A DNA stretch of 64,000 bases from Pseudomonadota bacterium (GCA_023436885.1 JAEZHI010000045.1:1-64000); one strand, 5' to 3'; shown: positions 1-8,135, numbered from the stretch's first letter. Notes: generated by a model from the letters alone, not told the origin. Made by a program: numbers and translations.

Positions 1-113
1 GGTCATGGCGGGGAGAAATGCACCCGATCCCATCCCGAACTCGGCCGTGAAACTCCCCAGCGCCAATGGTACTCCGTCTTAAGACGCGGGAGAGTAGGTC
101 GCTGCCAGGCCTG
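1..113 (+). rRNA. rrf: 5S ribosomal RNA, 5' end cut by the window edge
   Basis: The sequence carries the conserved 5S core, with CCCGATCCCATCCCGAACTC near the start and GAGAGTAGGTCGCTGCCAGG at the 3' end. Compared with other alphaproteobacterial 5S genes, about 10 bases of the 5' strand of the terminal stem are missing to the left of the window. The 3' end is placed where the terminal stem partner (CCAGGCCTG) finishes and is uncertain by 2-3 bases. No initiator tRNA follows before the terminator, although one often does in alphaproteobacterial rRNA operons. Confidence 0.95.
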
Positions 114-201
114 CAAAGGACAAGACACAAAGATACAACCCAAACCACACGATCAATCCTCTTCACTAAACACACACAGCCAAACGAACAGACCAAACAC
201 A

Positions 202-240
202 ACAAAGCCCTCCGAGAGAGATATCTCCGGAGGGCTTTGT
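202..240 (+). terminator. rRNA operon terminator hairpin
   Basis: A perfect 13-bp stem pairs ACAAAGCCCTCCG (202-214) with CGGAGGGCTTTGT (228-240). The 13-nt loop itself contains the palindrome GAGATATCTC. A run of T follows weakly. It lies about 90 bp after the 5S gene and is the only strong hairpin there, so it most likely ends the rRNA transcript. Confidence 0.85.
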
Positions 241-469
241 GTTATGGGCAAAACTCGCCCACAAACCTGAAAAACAGACAGACAGCCCGAGAAAGCAGGA
301 AGCTGCAAAAGCCCACGCGCCAGCACGGCGCCGCGACCGCGCCTGAAGCCACAAACAAAACGACCGGACTCTATCAACGAACAACGGTCAGCCCGAGTTC
401 TCCCAGAGACCATTGGAGGGGCAAGGGTCCGACTTCACTCTAAGGTGAAGCGAGCCTGGCAGCTTTCTC
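241..469. other. Non-coding stretch between the rRNA terminator and the csbD promoter
   Basis: No convincing gene is seen. Short open frames here have no ribosome binding site and no recognisable product. The stretch separates the rRNA operon from the stress gene downstream. Confidence 0.6.
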
Positions 470-494
470 GGAACCAGCTGGCTCACCCCACGTT
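470..494 (+). promoter_or_regulatory. EcfG-type general stress promoter for the CsbD gene
   Basis: GGAAC at 470-474 is followed by exactly 16 bases and then CGTT at 491-494. This matches the alphaproteobacterial EcfG/SigT consensus (GGAAC, 16-17 bases, CGTT). Transcription would start near 500, giving a leader of about 45 bases that contains a small hairpin (CGGTTC 502-507 with GAACCG 511-516). CsbD proteins are typical general-stress products, which agrees with this assignment. The match is seen directly; control by EcfG is inferred. Confidence 0.75.
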
Positions 495-547
495 TCATAT
501 ACGGTTCCCCGAACCGAAACATTCATGAGACGTGAAGGGAGATTGTC

Positions 548-739
548 ATGAGTTCCACCACCGACAAGATCAAGGGCTACACCAACGAGGCCGTCGGCAA
601 GGCCAAGCGTGCCGCTGGTGAGGCGCTCGACGACCCGGAACTGAAGGTCAAGGGCGATATCCAGGAAGCCAAGGGTGATACCCAGAAGGCCGTTGGTAAG
701 GGCAAGGAAGCCCTGAAAGATACCATCGACAAGCTCTGA
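548..739 (+). CDS. CsbD family stress protein
   Basis: This is a 63-residue, very hydrophilic protein with the whole CsbD pattern: an N-terminal DKIKGYTNEAVGKAKRAAGE, then a short linker, then KGDIQEAKGDTQKAVGKGKE. CsbD proteins are small and abundant, form a four-helix fold, and are induced by general stress in many bacteria; their biochemical role is unknown. The ATG is preceded by the purine-rich site GAAGGGAG. The gene stands alone between an EcfG-like promoter and a strong terminator, so it is probably a monocistronic stress gene. Confidence 0.93.
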   Translation: MSSTTDKIKGYTNEAVGKAKRAAGEALDDPELKVKGDIQEAKGDTQKAVGKGKEALKDTIDKL

Positions 740-764
740 GCAGACCATGCTCGACTGTCTTGAG

Positions 765-799
765 GCGCTGCCGGTCCTAGCGGACCGGTGGCGTCTTTT
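765..799 (+). terminator. Terminator after the CsbD gene
   Basis: The core stem pairs CCGGTCC (771-777) with GGACCGG (782-788) around the loop TAGC. It extends outward through six more pairs, several of them G-U, and is followed by CTTTT at 795-799. This is a typical intrinsic terminator. Confidence 0.85.
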
Positions 800-858
800 G
801 TTGAGGCCCTGACCGCCCGGACGCGGAGGGCGCTTTCTTTTCCTTCAAGGATCGTAGC

Positions 859-2346
859 ATGGCCCAGAGAACGTTGCTGCAGGCATTCCACTGGTATTAT
901 CCCGGCGAAGGTCGTCTCTGGCCCGATATCGAAGAAAAGGCGACATCGTTGGCCGAGATGGGCATCACCGATGTATGGCTGCCTCCTGCCTACAAGGGCA
1001 GCACCGGCGGGCTGTCGGTTGGCTACGATGTCTACGACATGTTTGATCTTGGTGAGTTCGATCAAAAGGGCAGTGTTGCCACCAAGTACGGTGACCGGGC
1101 TGCACTCGATCGGGCTGCCCACGCACTCGAAGCCAAAGGCATCGGCGTCATCTTCGATGTCGTTTTCAATCACAAGATGGGCGCCGATGAGACAGAGCGT
1201 GTCCGTGTTCACCGCGTCAATCCCGATAATCGCGAGGAGATCGACCCGGAAACATTCGAGGCTACCGTGCACACCCGCTTCACCTTTCCGGGGCGGAACG
1301 GGCGCTATTCGGAGTTCATTTGGGATGCCAAATGCTTCAGCGGCGTCGACCATATCGAGGACCCCGATGAAAACGGCGTGTTCAAGCTGGTCAACGATTA
1401 CGACGATGGCTGGAGCGTGGAGGTCGACGCGGAGTTCGGCAATTTTGACTACCTGATGGGCTCTGACATCGAGTTCCGAAACAAGGCGGTCTACGAAGAA
1501 CTCAAGCATTGGGGACGCTGGCTGATGGGAGAACTACCCTGCGCCGGCTTTCGCCTGGATGCGGTCAAACACATCCCGGCATGGTTCTTTCGCGACTGGA
1601 TCGGCCATATGCGCGGGACTGCGGGCAAGGACCTCTTCGTTGTCGCAGAGTATTGGCATCCGGATCTTGAGGCGCTTCGCCACTATCTCGACCTGGTCGA
1701 CCGTCAGCTGATGCTGTTCGATGTTGCGCTGCACTATCATTTCCACGACGCGTCGAAAGCTGGCGCGGATTATGATCTGCGTACCGTGTTTGACGGAACG
1801 CTGGTCGGTGCCATGCCCGAACATGCCGTTACGCTCGTGGCCAACCACGACACCCAGCCGCTGCAATCGCTGGAAGCTCCCGTCGAGCCTTGGTTCAAGC
1901 CTCTGGCCTACGCCCTCATTCTTCTGAGAGAGCAGGGCGTTCCCTGTGTCTTCCATCCCGACCTTTATGGAGCGAGCTATACCGATAAGGGCGGCGACGG
2001 GCAGGATCATGAGATCGAAATGCCCGCGATCGAATGTCTTCCGCGATTGATTGAAGCGCGCCAGCGGTTCGCCCATGGCCCGCAGACCGACATTTTCGAC
2101 GAAGCGAACTGTATCGCGTTTGTTCGCCACGGTACCTCCGAGGCGCCCGGTTCTGTCGTGGTGATGACCAACGGCGACGAGAGCGCCAAGGCTGTCGATC
2201 TCGGATCGGAGGTGGCGAACGTCGCCTTCCGTGATTATCTGGGTCATCGAGCTGATGTGGTCACCACGGACGAAGCAGGGCGAGCCAGCTTCCCGGTGAA
2301 CGCCGGTAGCGTCAGCGTCTGGGTCCGCGAGGATGCCTTGAACTAG
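859..2346 (+). CDS. amyA: Cytoplasmic alpha-amylase, GH13
   Basis: The 495-residue protein has no signal peptide, so it should act in the cytoplasm on alpha-1,4-glucans such as glycogen or imported maltodextrins. Its length and N-terminus (LLQAFHWYYP) match the AmyA/bacterial liquefying amylase group (GH13_5). The catalytic set is visible: nucleophile Asp234 in GFRLDAVKHI, acid/base Glu264 in VVAEYW, and the transition-state Asp331 in VANHDTQ. DVVFNHK at about 100-106 is the first conserved GH13 region. It is a single gene preceded by AAGGA about 8 bases before the ATG. No glycogen genes are adjacent. Confidence 0.93.
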   Translation: MAQRTLLQAFHWYYPGEGRLWPDIEEKATSLAEMGITDVWLPPAYKGSTGGLSVGYDVYDMFDLGEFDQKGSVATKYGDRAALDRAAHALEAKGIGVIFDVVFNHKMGADETERVRVHRVNPDNREEIDPETFEATVHTRFTFPGRNGRYSEFIWDAKCFSGVDHIEDPDENGVFKLVNDYDDGWSVEVDAEFGNFDYLMGSDIEFRNKAVYEELKHWGRWLMGELPCAGFRLDAVKHIPAWFFRDWIGHMRGTAGKDLFVVAEYWHPDLEALRHYLDLVDRQLMLFDVALHYHFHDASKAGADYDLRTVFDGTLVGAMPEHAVTLVANHDTQPLQSLEAPVEPWFKPLAYALILLREQGVPCVFHPDLYGASYTDKGGDGQDHEIEMPAIECLPRLIEARQRFAHGPQTDIFDEANCIAFVRHGTSEAPGSVVVMTNGDESAKAVDLGSEVANVAFRDYLGHRADVVTTDEAGRASFPVNAGSVSVWVREDALN

Positions 2347-2377
2347 ATATTGCTCGGCTTGAAAGGAGAGACGTCTG

Positions 2378-2875
2378 TTGGCTTCTCAACCGTCTTTGTC
2401 CCCGGCAATGGGAAGGATATGGGCGGCCATCGCTGCCGTGGTGCCAGTCGCCGTCGCGGCGACCATTGGCAACCTTGCCACCATTCCCAATATCTCGCCG
2501 TGGTACGAAGGGCTTGTCAAACCGCCCTTCAATCCCCCCAACAGCGTGTTCGGTCCGGTCTGGACCGTTCTTTACGTCCTCATGGCGTGGGCTTTTTTCC
2601 GTGTTTTGAGAGGTCCCAAGGGGTCAGAGCGACGACACGCTGTCGCGCTCTTTCTCGTGCAGATCACCCTCAATGCAGTCTGGTCAGCCGCCTTCTTCGG
2701 CTTTCATTCACCGGCGGCGGGTCTGGTGGTGATTCTGATGCTCGTAACGGCGCTCGCCGCGACGATCCACGCCTTCCTGGCGATCGATCGAATCGCAGGT
2801 GGCGTTCTCGTTCCGTATTTCGGCTGGGTTGCTTTCGCTACGCTTCTCAACGTGTCGATCTGGTGGCTCAACTAA
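2378..2875 (+). CDS. tspO: TspO/MBR family tryptophan-rich sensory protein
   Basis: The 165-residue protein has five predicted membrane helices and the family signature, with PPFNPPNSVFGPVWTVLY at about 50-68 and a C-terminal tryptophan pair (SIWWLN). TspO binds porphyrins and cholesterol-like ligands in the membrane; in Rhodobacter it acts as an oxygen-linked regulator of pigment genes. The start is a TTG at 2378, chosen because AAGGAGAG ends 8 bases upstream and no better ATG exists before the first helix. It lies 31 bases after amyA. A tetrapyrrole link with the hem genes at 19-24 kb is possible but is only inference. Confidence 0.92.
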   Translation: MASQPSLSPAMGRIWAAIAAVVPVAVAATIGNLATIPNISPWYEGLVKPPFNPPNSVFGPVWTVLYVLMAWAFFRVLRGPKGSERRHAVALFLVQITLNAVWSAAFFGFHSPAAGLVVILMLVTALAATIHAFLAIDRIAGGVLVPYFGWVAFATLLNVSIWWLN

Positions 2876-2924
2876 AGAAAGCCGGTCGGATCTGACAACG
2901 CCGTTTTTCAGCGGGGACCCAAAA

Positions 2925-2956
2925 GCAAAAAGGCCACCCGAAGGTGGCCGCTTTGC
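2925..2956. terminator. Bidirectional terminator between tspO and tRNA-Gly
   Basis: GGCCACC (2932-2938) pairs with GGTGGCC (2943-2949) around the tetraloop CGAA. Outer GCAAA/TTTGC segments can extend the stem. A-runs on the left and T on the right allow it to serve both the rightward tspO transcript and the leftward tRNA transcript. Confidence 0.75.
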
Positions 2957-2981
2957 AAGTCATTGACTTATCTTCTGAAAA

Positions 2982-3056
2982 TGGAGCGGGCGATGGGATT
3001 CGAACCCACGACCCTAACCTTGGCAAGGTTATGCTCTACCCCTGAGCTACACCCGC
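2982..3056 (-). tRNA. tRNA-Gly (anticodon GCC)
   Basis: Read on the minus strand, the gene begins GCGGGTG, has the D-arm GCTCAGGGGTAGAGC, an anticodon loop with GCC in TTGCCAA, the T-arm GGGTTCGAATCCC, and an encoded CCA end. The seven-base acceptor stem pairs fully. Its flanks show no integrase or repeated tRNA fragment, so there is no sign that it has served as an attachment site. Confidence 0.97.
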
Positions 3057-3291
3057 GCTCCGCTTTTCAGCGCGCTCCGTCGCCGGAACGAGGCGGTATA
3101 TCGCCCAAGACGGCGGGGAATGCAACAGGCTTTTTTGACTTTTTTTGTCAGGCGCGATTTTTTGCCGGGAAAACGGTGCGACGCACGGGCCAAGATACGG
3201 ATTTTCCTAAGGTTTTGGCTTGCAGGACAAGGCCGTTCCCTGAAATATCGGTCCATTGCGGGGCCATTGCCCGCGTTTGATGAGGTTTGCC

Positions 3292-3795
3292 ATGGCTGCG
3301 ACGCGCACCGAGTTGTTTGCCCTTCTTGACCGTTTGGGGATTGCCCACAGCACGATCGAACATCCGCCATTGCCAACCGTCGAGGCCGCGATGGCGGTAT
3401 GGGGCGGCATGACCGGCGGGTTTGCCAAGAACCTGTTCGTCAAGGACAAGAAGAGCCGGCTTTTTCTGATCACGCTCAGAAAGGACGCCTCCCTCGACCT
3501 CAAGCATGTACAAGGTGTGATCGGTGCTTCCGGCCGGGTTTCCTTCTGCACGGCTGATCAGCTCATGGAGCATCTCGGCATCCTGCCCGGCTCGGTCACA
3601 CCATTTGGCGCCATCAACGACATGGCGGGCGAGGTGACCGTGGTGCTCGAAAAGGCGCTCCTGGATCTCAATCCTGTGCATGTGCATCCGCTGGAAAACA
3701 CGGCGACCACGGCGGTTTCCGCCGACGGCCTCGTTGCCTTTCTCAGGGCCACGGGCCATGAGCCACTGATTGTCGACCTGCCATTGCTTGCTTGA
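3292..3795 (+). CDS. YbaK/ProX-type aminoacyl-tRNA deacylase
   Basis: The 167-residue, single-domain protein belongs to the YbaK/prolyl-tRNA synthetase-associated family, which hydrolyses mischarged tRNAs in trans (for example alanyl-tRNA-Pro). Family features seen are HPPLPTVEAAM near the N-terminus, the KNLFVKDKK strand at about 45-54, a basic LRKDASLDLK segment, and the GSVTPFGAINDM loop that lines the pocket. The ATG at 3292 is chosen over an upstream TTG because homologous sequence begins here. The exact substrate (Ala-, Cys- or other tRNA) cannot be read from the sequence. Confidence 0.9.
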   Translation: MAATRTELFALLDRLGIAHSTIEHPPLPTVEAAMAVWGGMTGGFAKNLFVKDKKSRLFLITLRKDASLDLKHVQGVIGASGRVSFCTADQLMEHLGILPGSVTPFGAINDMAGEVTVVLEKALLDLNPVHVHPLENTATTAVSADGLVAFLRATGHEPLIVDLPLLA

Positions 3796-3900
3796 GCGGG
3801 GCCGCTGTTAAACTTGCCATAGCCGCCCTATATAGGGCGAGCGAAATTCCTCATCGCCGCCTCCGCTTGGGAGACCGGCGTCCAGCAGTCGAGTGAGAAG

Positions 3901-4839
3901 ATGAGCAGCCCGACCTTCACTTTTGGTAACGGCTTCGCCCAGCCTGGTGCCGCTCCGGCCCCCGCCGCCGCGAGCGACATAATCGAGACGACAACCCGCG
4001 ATTTCCCCCGTGACGTGCTGGACGCCTCGAAGGATAAGGCCGTTCTGGTGGATTTCTGGGCCGAATGGTGCGGTCCCTGCAAGCAACTGACGCCGATCCT
4101 CGAAAAGGTGGTGCGAGATGCGAAGGGCAAGGTCCGTCTTGTCAAGATGAACATCGACGAGCACCCCGAGGTGGCCGGTCAGCTTGGCATTCAGTCCATC
4201 CCGGCGGTTATTGCTTTCGTCAAGGGGCGCGCTGTTGACGGGTTCATGGGCGCGCAGCCGGAAAGCCAGGTTCGCCAGTTTATCGAGCGGGTTGCCGGCC
4301 CCATGGGCCCCACCGACCAGGAGAAGCTCATCGCGGCTGGTCAGGAGGCTCTCGCCGCCGGCGATCCGCAAGCCGCTGCCGACGCCTTCCTCGCCGTTCT
4401 CGACATGGATCCGGAGTCGCTTGCCGGAACTGCCGGCTTGGTTCGTGCGTTGACTGCGGCAGGCCAGCTCGAAGATGCACGCACCGTGCTTGCCCGCGTA
4501 CCGGATTTGAAGTCCGGCGATGCGGCCATCGCCGGAGCGCGTGCCGAGCTCGAACTCGCAGAGCGGGCGGCAAGTGTTGGCGATACCGATGCGCTTGCTG
4601 CTGCCGTCGCCGCCAACCCGGGCGATCATCAGTCGCGCTTCGAGTTGGCTGAGGCGCTGGCGGCCAAGGGCGACCGTCAGGCTGCCGTGGACCAGCTCGT
4701 TGAGATCGTTCGGCGGGAGCGTGGCTGGAATGAGGAAGCGGCCCGCAAGCAACTGGTCAAGTTCTTCGAAGCGTGGGGCATGACCGATCCGATGACCCTC
4801 TACGGGCGGCGCAAGCTGTCCTCAGTCCTGTTCTCCTGA
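3901..4839 (+). CDS. cnoX: CnoX-like thioredoxin-TPR chaperedoxin
   Basis: The 312-residue protein has a short Ala/Pro-rich N-terminus, a thioredoxin domain (about 25-135) and a TPR-like helical region (about 140-300). The active site reads WAEWCGPCKQ, with both cysteines present. CnoX proteins protect aggregation-prone proteins and hand them to GroEL. The Escherichia coli version lacks a redox-active CXXC, whereas the Caulobacter version keeps WCGPC, as here, so reductase activity is expected. It lies 17 bases before the LON-domain gene, a pairing common in alphaproteobacteria. Cytoplasmic location is inferred from the lack of a signal peptide. Confidence 0.9.
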   Translation: MSSPTFTFGNGFAQPGAAPAPAAASDIIETTTRDFPRDVLDASKDKAVLVDFWAEWCGPCKQLTPILEKVVRDAKGKVRLVKMNIDEHPEVAGQLGIQSIPAVIAFVKGRAVDGFMGAQPESQVRQFIERVAGPMGPTDQEKLIAAGQEALAAGDPQAAADAFLAVLDMDPESLAGTAGLVRALTAAGQLEDARTVLARVPDLKSGDAAIAGARAELELAERAASVGDTDALAAAVAANPGDHQSRFELAEALAAKGDRQAAVDQLVEIVRRERGWNEEAARKQLVKFFEAWGMTDPMTLYGRRKLSSVLFS

Positions 4840-4856
4840 TAGTTGGAAGGCACTCG

Positions 4857-5534
4857 ATGCAAGTCGGCAATGCAAGCTATGTAGGTCCCGCCGATCTTCC
4901 CGGCGAACTGCCGCTCTTCCCATTGAAGGGGGTGCTGCTGTTGCCGCGTGGCTTGCTGCCGCTCATCGTGTTCGAGCCTCGCTACCTCGCCATGGTCGAC
5001 GCAGCGCTGGCGGGCAACCGGTTGGTCGGCATCATTCAGCCGAGGTTCGACGTCGAGGACGGTGTCGAGGAGGGCTCTGCGCCGCTGTGCGAGGTTGGGA
5101 CCATCGGCCGCATCACCGCGATCGCTGAAACGGGGGACGGTCGTTATCAGGTCACCCTGACCGGCGTTTGCCGTTTCCGCCTGACCGGCGAAGAGTCGGC
5201 AAGTCTGCCCTACCGCATCGGCCGTATAGCCTGCGATTTCCCAATAGATTTTGACCCCAGATCAGGCGAGGAAGAAGTCGACCGCGCCGCGTTTCTGTCG
5301 GTATTCGAGGCCTATCTTGACGCCAACGAGATGGAAGCCGACTGGGATGCCGTCGAGAAGGCCTCCACCGAGGCCTTGATCAACACGCTTTCCATGATGA
5401 GCCCCTATGGCGCCGCCGAGAAGCAGGCCTTACTCGAAGCGCCTGACCTCAAGACTCGGGCCGAGACGCTGGTAGCCATTACCGAGATCACGCTGGCGCG
5501 CGCGGCCAACGACGCGCCGACCACCATCAACTGA
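4857..5534 (+). CDS. LON peptidase substrate-binding domain protein
   Basis: The 225-residue protein matches only the N-terminal substrate-binding domain of Lon protease (PF02190): ELPLFPLKGVLLLPRG at the start and VFEPRYLAMVDAAL soon after. There is no AAA+ module and no Ser-Lys protease dyad. The role of these stand-alone domains is not established; substrate recruitment or an adaptor role is usually proposed. The ATG at 4857 has GGAAGG 8 bases upstream and fits the family N-terminus better than an upstream open extension. It sits between the CnoX-like and Trm112-like genes, probably in one operon. Confidence 0.9.
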   Translation: MQVGNASYVGPADLPGELPLFPLKGVLLLPRGLLPLIVFEPRYLAMVDAALAGNRLVGIIQPRFDVEDGVEEGSAPLCEVGTIGRITAIAETGDGRYQVTLTGVCRFRLTGEESASLPYRIGRIACDFPIDFDPRSGEEEVDRAAFLSVFEAYLDANEMEADWDAVEKASTEALINTLSMMSPYGAAEKQALLEAPDLKTRAETLVAITEITLARAANDAPTTIN

Positions 5535-5544
5535 GGATATCATC

Positions 5545-5751
5545 ATGCAGGAGAACGATGGTCGGCGGACCGGCGAGGTCGATCCCAAGCTCCTGGAAAT
5601 CCTTGTGTGCCCACTCACCAAGGCGACGCTCGAGTGGTATCCGGAGCGACGTGAGCTTGTGTCGCGCCCAGCTCGCCTTGCCTATCCGGTGCGTGATGGC
5701 GTGCCGATCATGCTGCCCGACGAGGCGCGCGCACTTGATCCCGATGAGTGA
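5545..5751 (+). CDS. Trm112 family small protein (YcaR-like)
   Basis: The 68-residue protein has the Trm112/UPF0434 layout: KLLEILVCPLTKATLEW near the N-terminus and YPVRDGVPIMLPDEAR near the C-terminus. Eukaryotic and archaeal Trm112 activates several methyltransferases; the bacterial role is poorly known. Only one cysteine of the usual zinc-binding set is visible (VCPLT), so metal binding is doubtful. It starts 10 bases after the LON-domain gene and probably shares its transcript. It converges with the YggU gene, with a gap of only 16 bases. Confidence 0.9.
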   Translation: MQENDGRRTGEVDPKLLEILVCPLTKATLEWYPERRELVSRPARLAYPVRDGVPIMLPDEARALDPDE

Positions 5752-5767
5752 TGGTGGCGTTTCAGCG

Positions 5768-6091
5768 TCAGCTGGCGAGCCCGCAAGCCATCTTGAGCCG
5801 TTGCTCGGACCTGAGGTCGGCATCCGTCAGGCGAACTGTCTTCACCCGCGCCGTCGCGCCCGAGACCACGTGTCCCGCTGATTTTGGCAAGCCGGCCGTC
5901 GTCGCCAGAAGCGTCGCGATGGCCGCATTGGCCTTGCCGTCTTCTGGGATCGCCTTGACGCGAGCGGCGACAACCTGACGGCCGTCGGAAAGTCCCTTTA
6001 TCCCATCGATTCGATCGGCGCCGCCACGCGGCGTAAGGCGCACCTCCACGAAGAGGTCAGCGCCGTCGCGACGAATTGGGCAGTCGGTCAT
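5768..6091 (-). CDS. YggU family (DUF167) protein
   Basis: The 107-residue protein has the DUF167 signature: DLFVEVRLTPRGGADRIDG in the first half and VVAARVKAIPEDGKANAAI in the middle, followed by a VVSGATARVKTVRL strand. Function is unknown. The ATG at 6091 is chosen because an upstream extension would run back into the YggT gene. It follows yggT by 5 bases on the same strand, which is the usual yggT-yggU order in alphaproteobacteria. Confidence 0.9.
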   Translation of the reverse strand: MTDCPIRRDGADLFVEVRLTPRGGADRIDGIKGLSDGRQVVAARVKAIPEDGKANAAIATLLATTAGLPKSAGHVVSGATARVKTVRLTDADLRSEQRLKMACGLAS

Positions 6092-6096
6092 CGGGA

Positions 6097-6387
6097 TCAG
6101 AAGACGTAGGGGTAGATGTAGCGGATGATGATTTGTTCGATAAGAATGATGCCGAACCACAGCACCAGAAATGACAGATCGAGACCGCCGGTATTCGGCA
6201 TGACGCGACGGATCGGACGGAGCAGCGGCTCGGTCATCGTGTAGAGGAAGGACGCGATGGCCGATACGACCTGGTTACGCAGGTTGACGACGTTGAAGGC
6301 AACGAGCCAGGACATGATCGCGGAGGCGATCAGGATGTACATATAGAGATCGAGGACCTGAAGGAGAACGTAGAGGACGGCCTGCAT
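6097..6387 (-). CDS. YggT family membrane protein
   Basis: The 96-residue protein has two hydrophobic spans (about 2-30 and 63-90) joined by a loop that carries the family motif FLYTMTEPLLRPIRRVMP. YggT proteins are inner-membrane proteins linked to osmotic or ion stress and, in other phyla, to cytochrome or division functions; the biochemical role is unclear. The ATG at 6387 gives the family-length protein, and longer upstream readings add only low-quality sequence. It is the first gene of the yggT-yggU pair. Confidence 0.92.
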   Translation of the reverse strand: MQAVLYVLLQVLDLYMYILIASAIMSWLVAFNVVNLRNQVVSAIASFLYTMTEPLLRPIRRVMPNTGGLDLSFLVLWFGIILIEQIIIRYIYPYVF

Positions 6388-6689
6388 GAATGGGTCTTTC
6401 GCATTACAAGGTTTTCGAGATGTAGCCATGACGCAGGAGGCCCGCAAGGGCGCTTTACGATGCCCGGCACCCTCGATCATACGGCTTGGTAAAGAGGGAT
6501 GCGTTCCATAGCTCCTGGCGGTTATGGTGCGGAGGCCGTCAAGGTGGCGATAGCCTGTTTATCTCGCTCCTCCGTTTTCTCGAATTTGCTTTCGCCGCCG
6601 GTGATCGCGAGAGGCTTGACAGCCCCGGCCCCTCACCCTAAAAGCGGCTCACCCGACGCCGGGTTCTCGGCTGAAAAGCCGTGCCGGAT
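6388..6689. other. Intergenic region between yggT and tRNA-Ala
   Basis: No gene is supported in this 302-base stretch. It must contain the divergent promoters for yggT (leftward) and tRNA-Ala (rightward), but no clear -35/-10 pair stands out by eye. Confidence 0.55.
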
Positions 6690-6765
6690 GGGGCTGTAGC
6701 TCAGATGGGAGAGCGCTGCAATCGCACTGCAGAGGTCAGGGGTTCGATTCCCCTCAGCTCCACCA
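6690..6765 (+). tRNA. tRNA-Ala (anticodon CGC)
   Basis: The gene begins GGGGCTGTAGCTCAG, typical of tRNA-Ala. The anticodon arm is CTGCA, then the loop ATCGCAC (anticodon CGC), then TGCAG. The T-arm AGGGGTTCGATTCCCCT and an encoded CCA follow. The acceptor stem pairs fully. It reads the GCG alanine codons that are frequent in this G+C-rich genome. Confidence 0.97.
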
Positions 6766-6780
6766 AACACTCCAGTGTTT
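6765..6780 (+). terminator. Hairpin directly after tRNA-Ala
   Basis: AAACACT (6765-6771) pairs with AGTGTTT (6774-6780), overlapping the last base of the encoded CCA. Flanking CCAC/GTGG can extend it past one mismatch. It probably marks the end of the tRNA transcript. Confidence 0.5.
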
Positions 6781-6965
6781 AGTGGCAGGATTTGAATCCG
6801 CATATTTGCTGGTGCCGCTTTCCCTCGTTTTGCTGTTTCCATTTCACCTCGTCATAAGTCGCGATCTGTCAAGCCTAGCGGCGCGATGCTTGGCTTGTAG
6901 TCATCGGCGACTTCGCGACCAAATGCTTAACGACGATCCCGCGTGAACCTGATAGCAAGAAAAGA

Positions 6966-6993
6966 GATCGATCTCATTGCGATGAGATCGATC
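6966..6993. promoter_or_regulatory. Perfect 12-bp inverted repeat upstream of the LacI-type regulator
   Basis: The left arm GATCGATCTCAT (6966-6977) and right arm ATGAGATCGATC (6982-6993) are perfect reverse complements around TGCG. The dyad lies 53 bases before the regulator start. LacI-family proteins bind dyads of this kind and often repress themselves, so it is a candidate operator. No second copy was found in front of the transporter genes, which weakens the case. Confidence 0.5.
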
Positions 6994-7046
6994 CCAAAGC
7001 GCGTCATGTCGTGTCAAACGCCTGGTGGGGCGATTGATCGGGGGAG

Positions 7047-8135
7047 ATGATGGGCGAGTCCGGTAATGCTCGAAGCGACGGTAAGACCAAGAAAGCGGCG
7101 CGGCTGATTGACGTTGCTCGCCTGGCCAACGTGTCTCGAGCAACGGCTGCCCGCGCGCTTGGAGGATACGGTGTCGTCACCCAGGAAACCCAGCAAAGGG
7201 TGGCCGAGGCGGCACGCGAGCTTGACTATAGGGTCAACGATCTGGCGCGTTCGATGCGGTCGGGCAAGACCTTGACCATTGGCATTGTGGTTGCCGACAT
7301 TTCCAACTCCTTCACGCTCAACTCCATCCGCGGCATCATCGATGCGTCGGCGAGTGCTGGCTATCAGAGCCTTGTGCTGAACACAGATGGTGACGTGAAG
7401 CGCGAAAAAGATGCGGTTCGGGTGTTGAGGGAAAAACGCGTCGACGGGCTGCTGGTCGTTCCCGCCTCGCGCCTCGATGTCGATCATCTGGTCAGCGGCC
7501 AAGGGCATGGCGCTCCGGTTGTCCTTTTTGACCGGTTTGTCGACAATCTCCCGCTCGATTCGGTCATCACGGCCGATTATGAGGCCTCTCGCGCGGCTAT
7601 TCGCCTCTTCGTCGCGAATGGTCACCGGCGCATCGGTTTGTTGTTTGGCACGGCCGCCCATCACGGACATCAGGAAAGCGAGCCCCACGACACCGTTTCG
7701 GCTGTGCGCGAGCGTGCGCGGGGTGCATTCGCTGAACTTGCAGATGCCGGGCTTGCGCTCAATCCCGCCTGGATTCGTTACGCCGGTTCCGTTGCGCCGA
7801 CAGCGTTGGCGGCTGCCCGGCACATGTTGGCGCAATCTCCGCGTCCCACCGCAATCCTTGCCGGCAATGAAGAAATGCTGCTCGGCGCCCTGGCGGCCGC
7901 CGAAGAGATCGGTCTTGCCGTCGGTCGAGATCTTTCCTTGATTGGCTTTGACGATGCCCCATGGCTGGCCGTCTTTCGGCCACCGCTGTCCGTTGTCCAG
8001 CGCCCCACCTACGAGCTTGGGCGTCAAGCAGTGTCGTTGTTGTTGTCGAAGGTGGCCGGCGATCGAAGTCATCACCCCATCGTTCTTCCCGCAAAATTGG
8101 TTGACAGGTCCTCTGTGGCGCGTATTTTTTCGTAG
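7047..8135 (+). CDS. LacI family transcriptional regulator
   Basis: The 362-residue protein has an N-terminal helix-turn-helix and hinge (IDVARLANVSRATAARALGG at about 18-37, hinge near 55-70), then a periplasmic-binding-protein-like ligand domain (TIGIVVADISNSFTLNSIRG onward). LacI proteins of this type usually bind a sugar and release repression of the neighbouring uptake genes. The ATG at 7047 has GGGGGAG 3-9 bases upstream. The next genes on the same strand are a ribose-type ABC transporter and a sugar kinase, so that locus is the probable target; the inducer is unknown. Confidence 0.92.
   Translation: MMGESGNARSDGKTKKAARLIDVARLANVSRATAARALGGYGVVTQETQQRVAEAARELDYRVNDLARSMRSGKTLTIGIVVADISNSFTLNSIRGIIDASASAGYQSLVLNTDGDVKREKDAVRVLREKRVDGLLVVPASRLDVDHLVSGQGHGAPVVLFDRFVDNLPLDSVITADYEASRAAIRLFVANGHRRIGLLFGTAAHHGHQESEPHDTVSAVRERARGAFAELADAGLALNPAWIRYAGSVAPTALAAARHMLAQSPRPTAILAGNEEMLLGALAAAEEIGLAVGRDLSLIGFDDAPWLAVFRPPLSVVQRPTYELGRQAVSLLLSKVAGDRSHHPIVLPAKLVDRSSVARIFS

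Noticed and set aside
2982..3056. tRNA-Gly, tRNA-Ala and tRNA-Thr as integration sites of genomic islands.
   Set aside because: No integrase, no repeated 3' tRNA fragment and no change in gene character was seen next to any of them.
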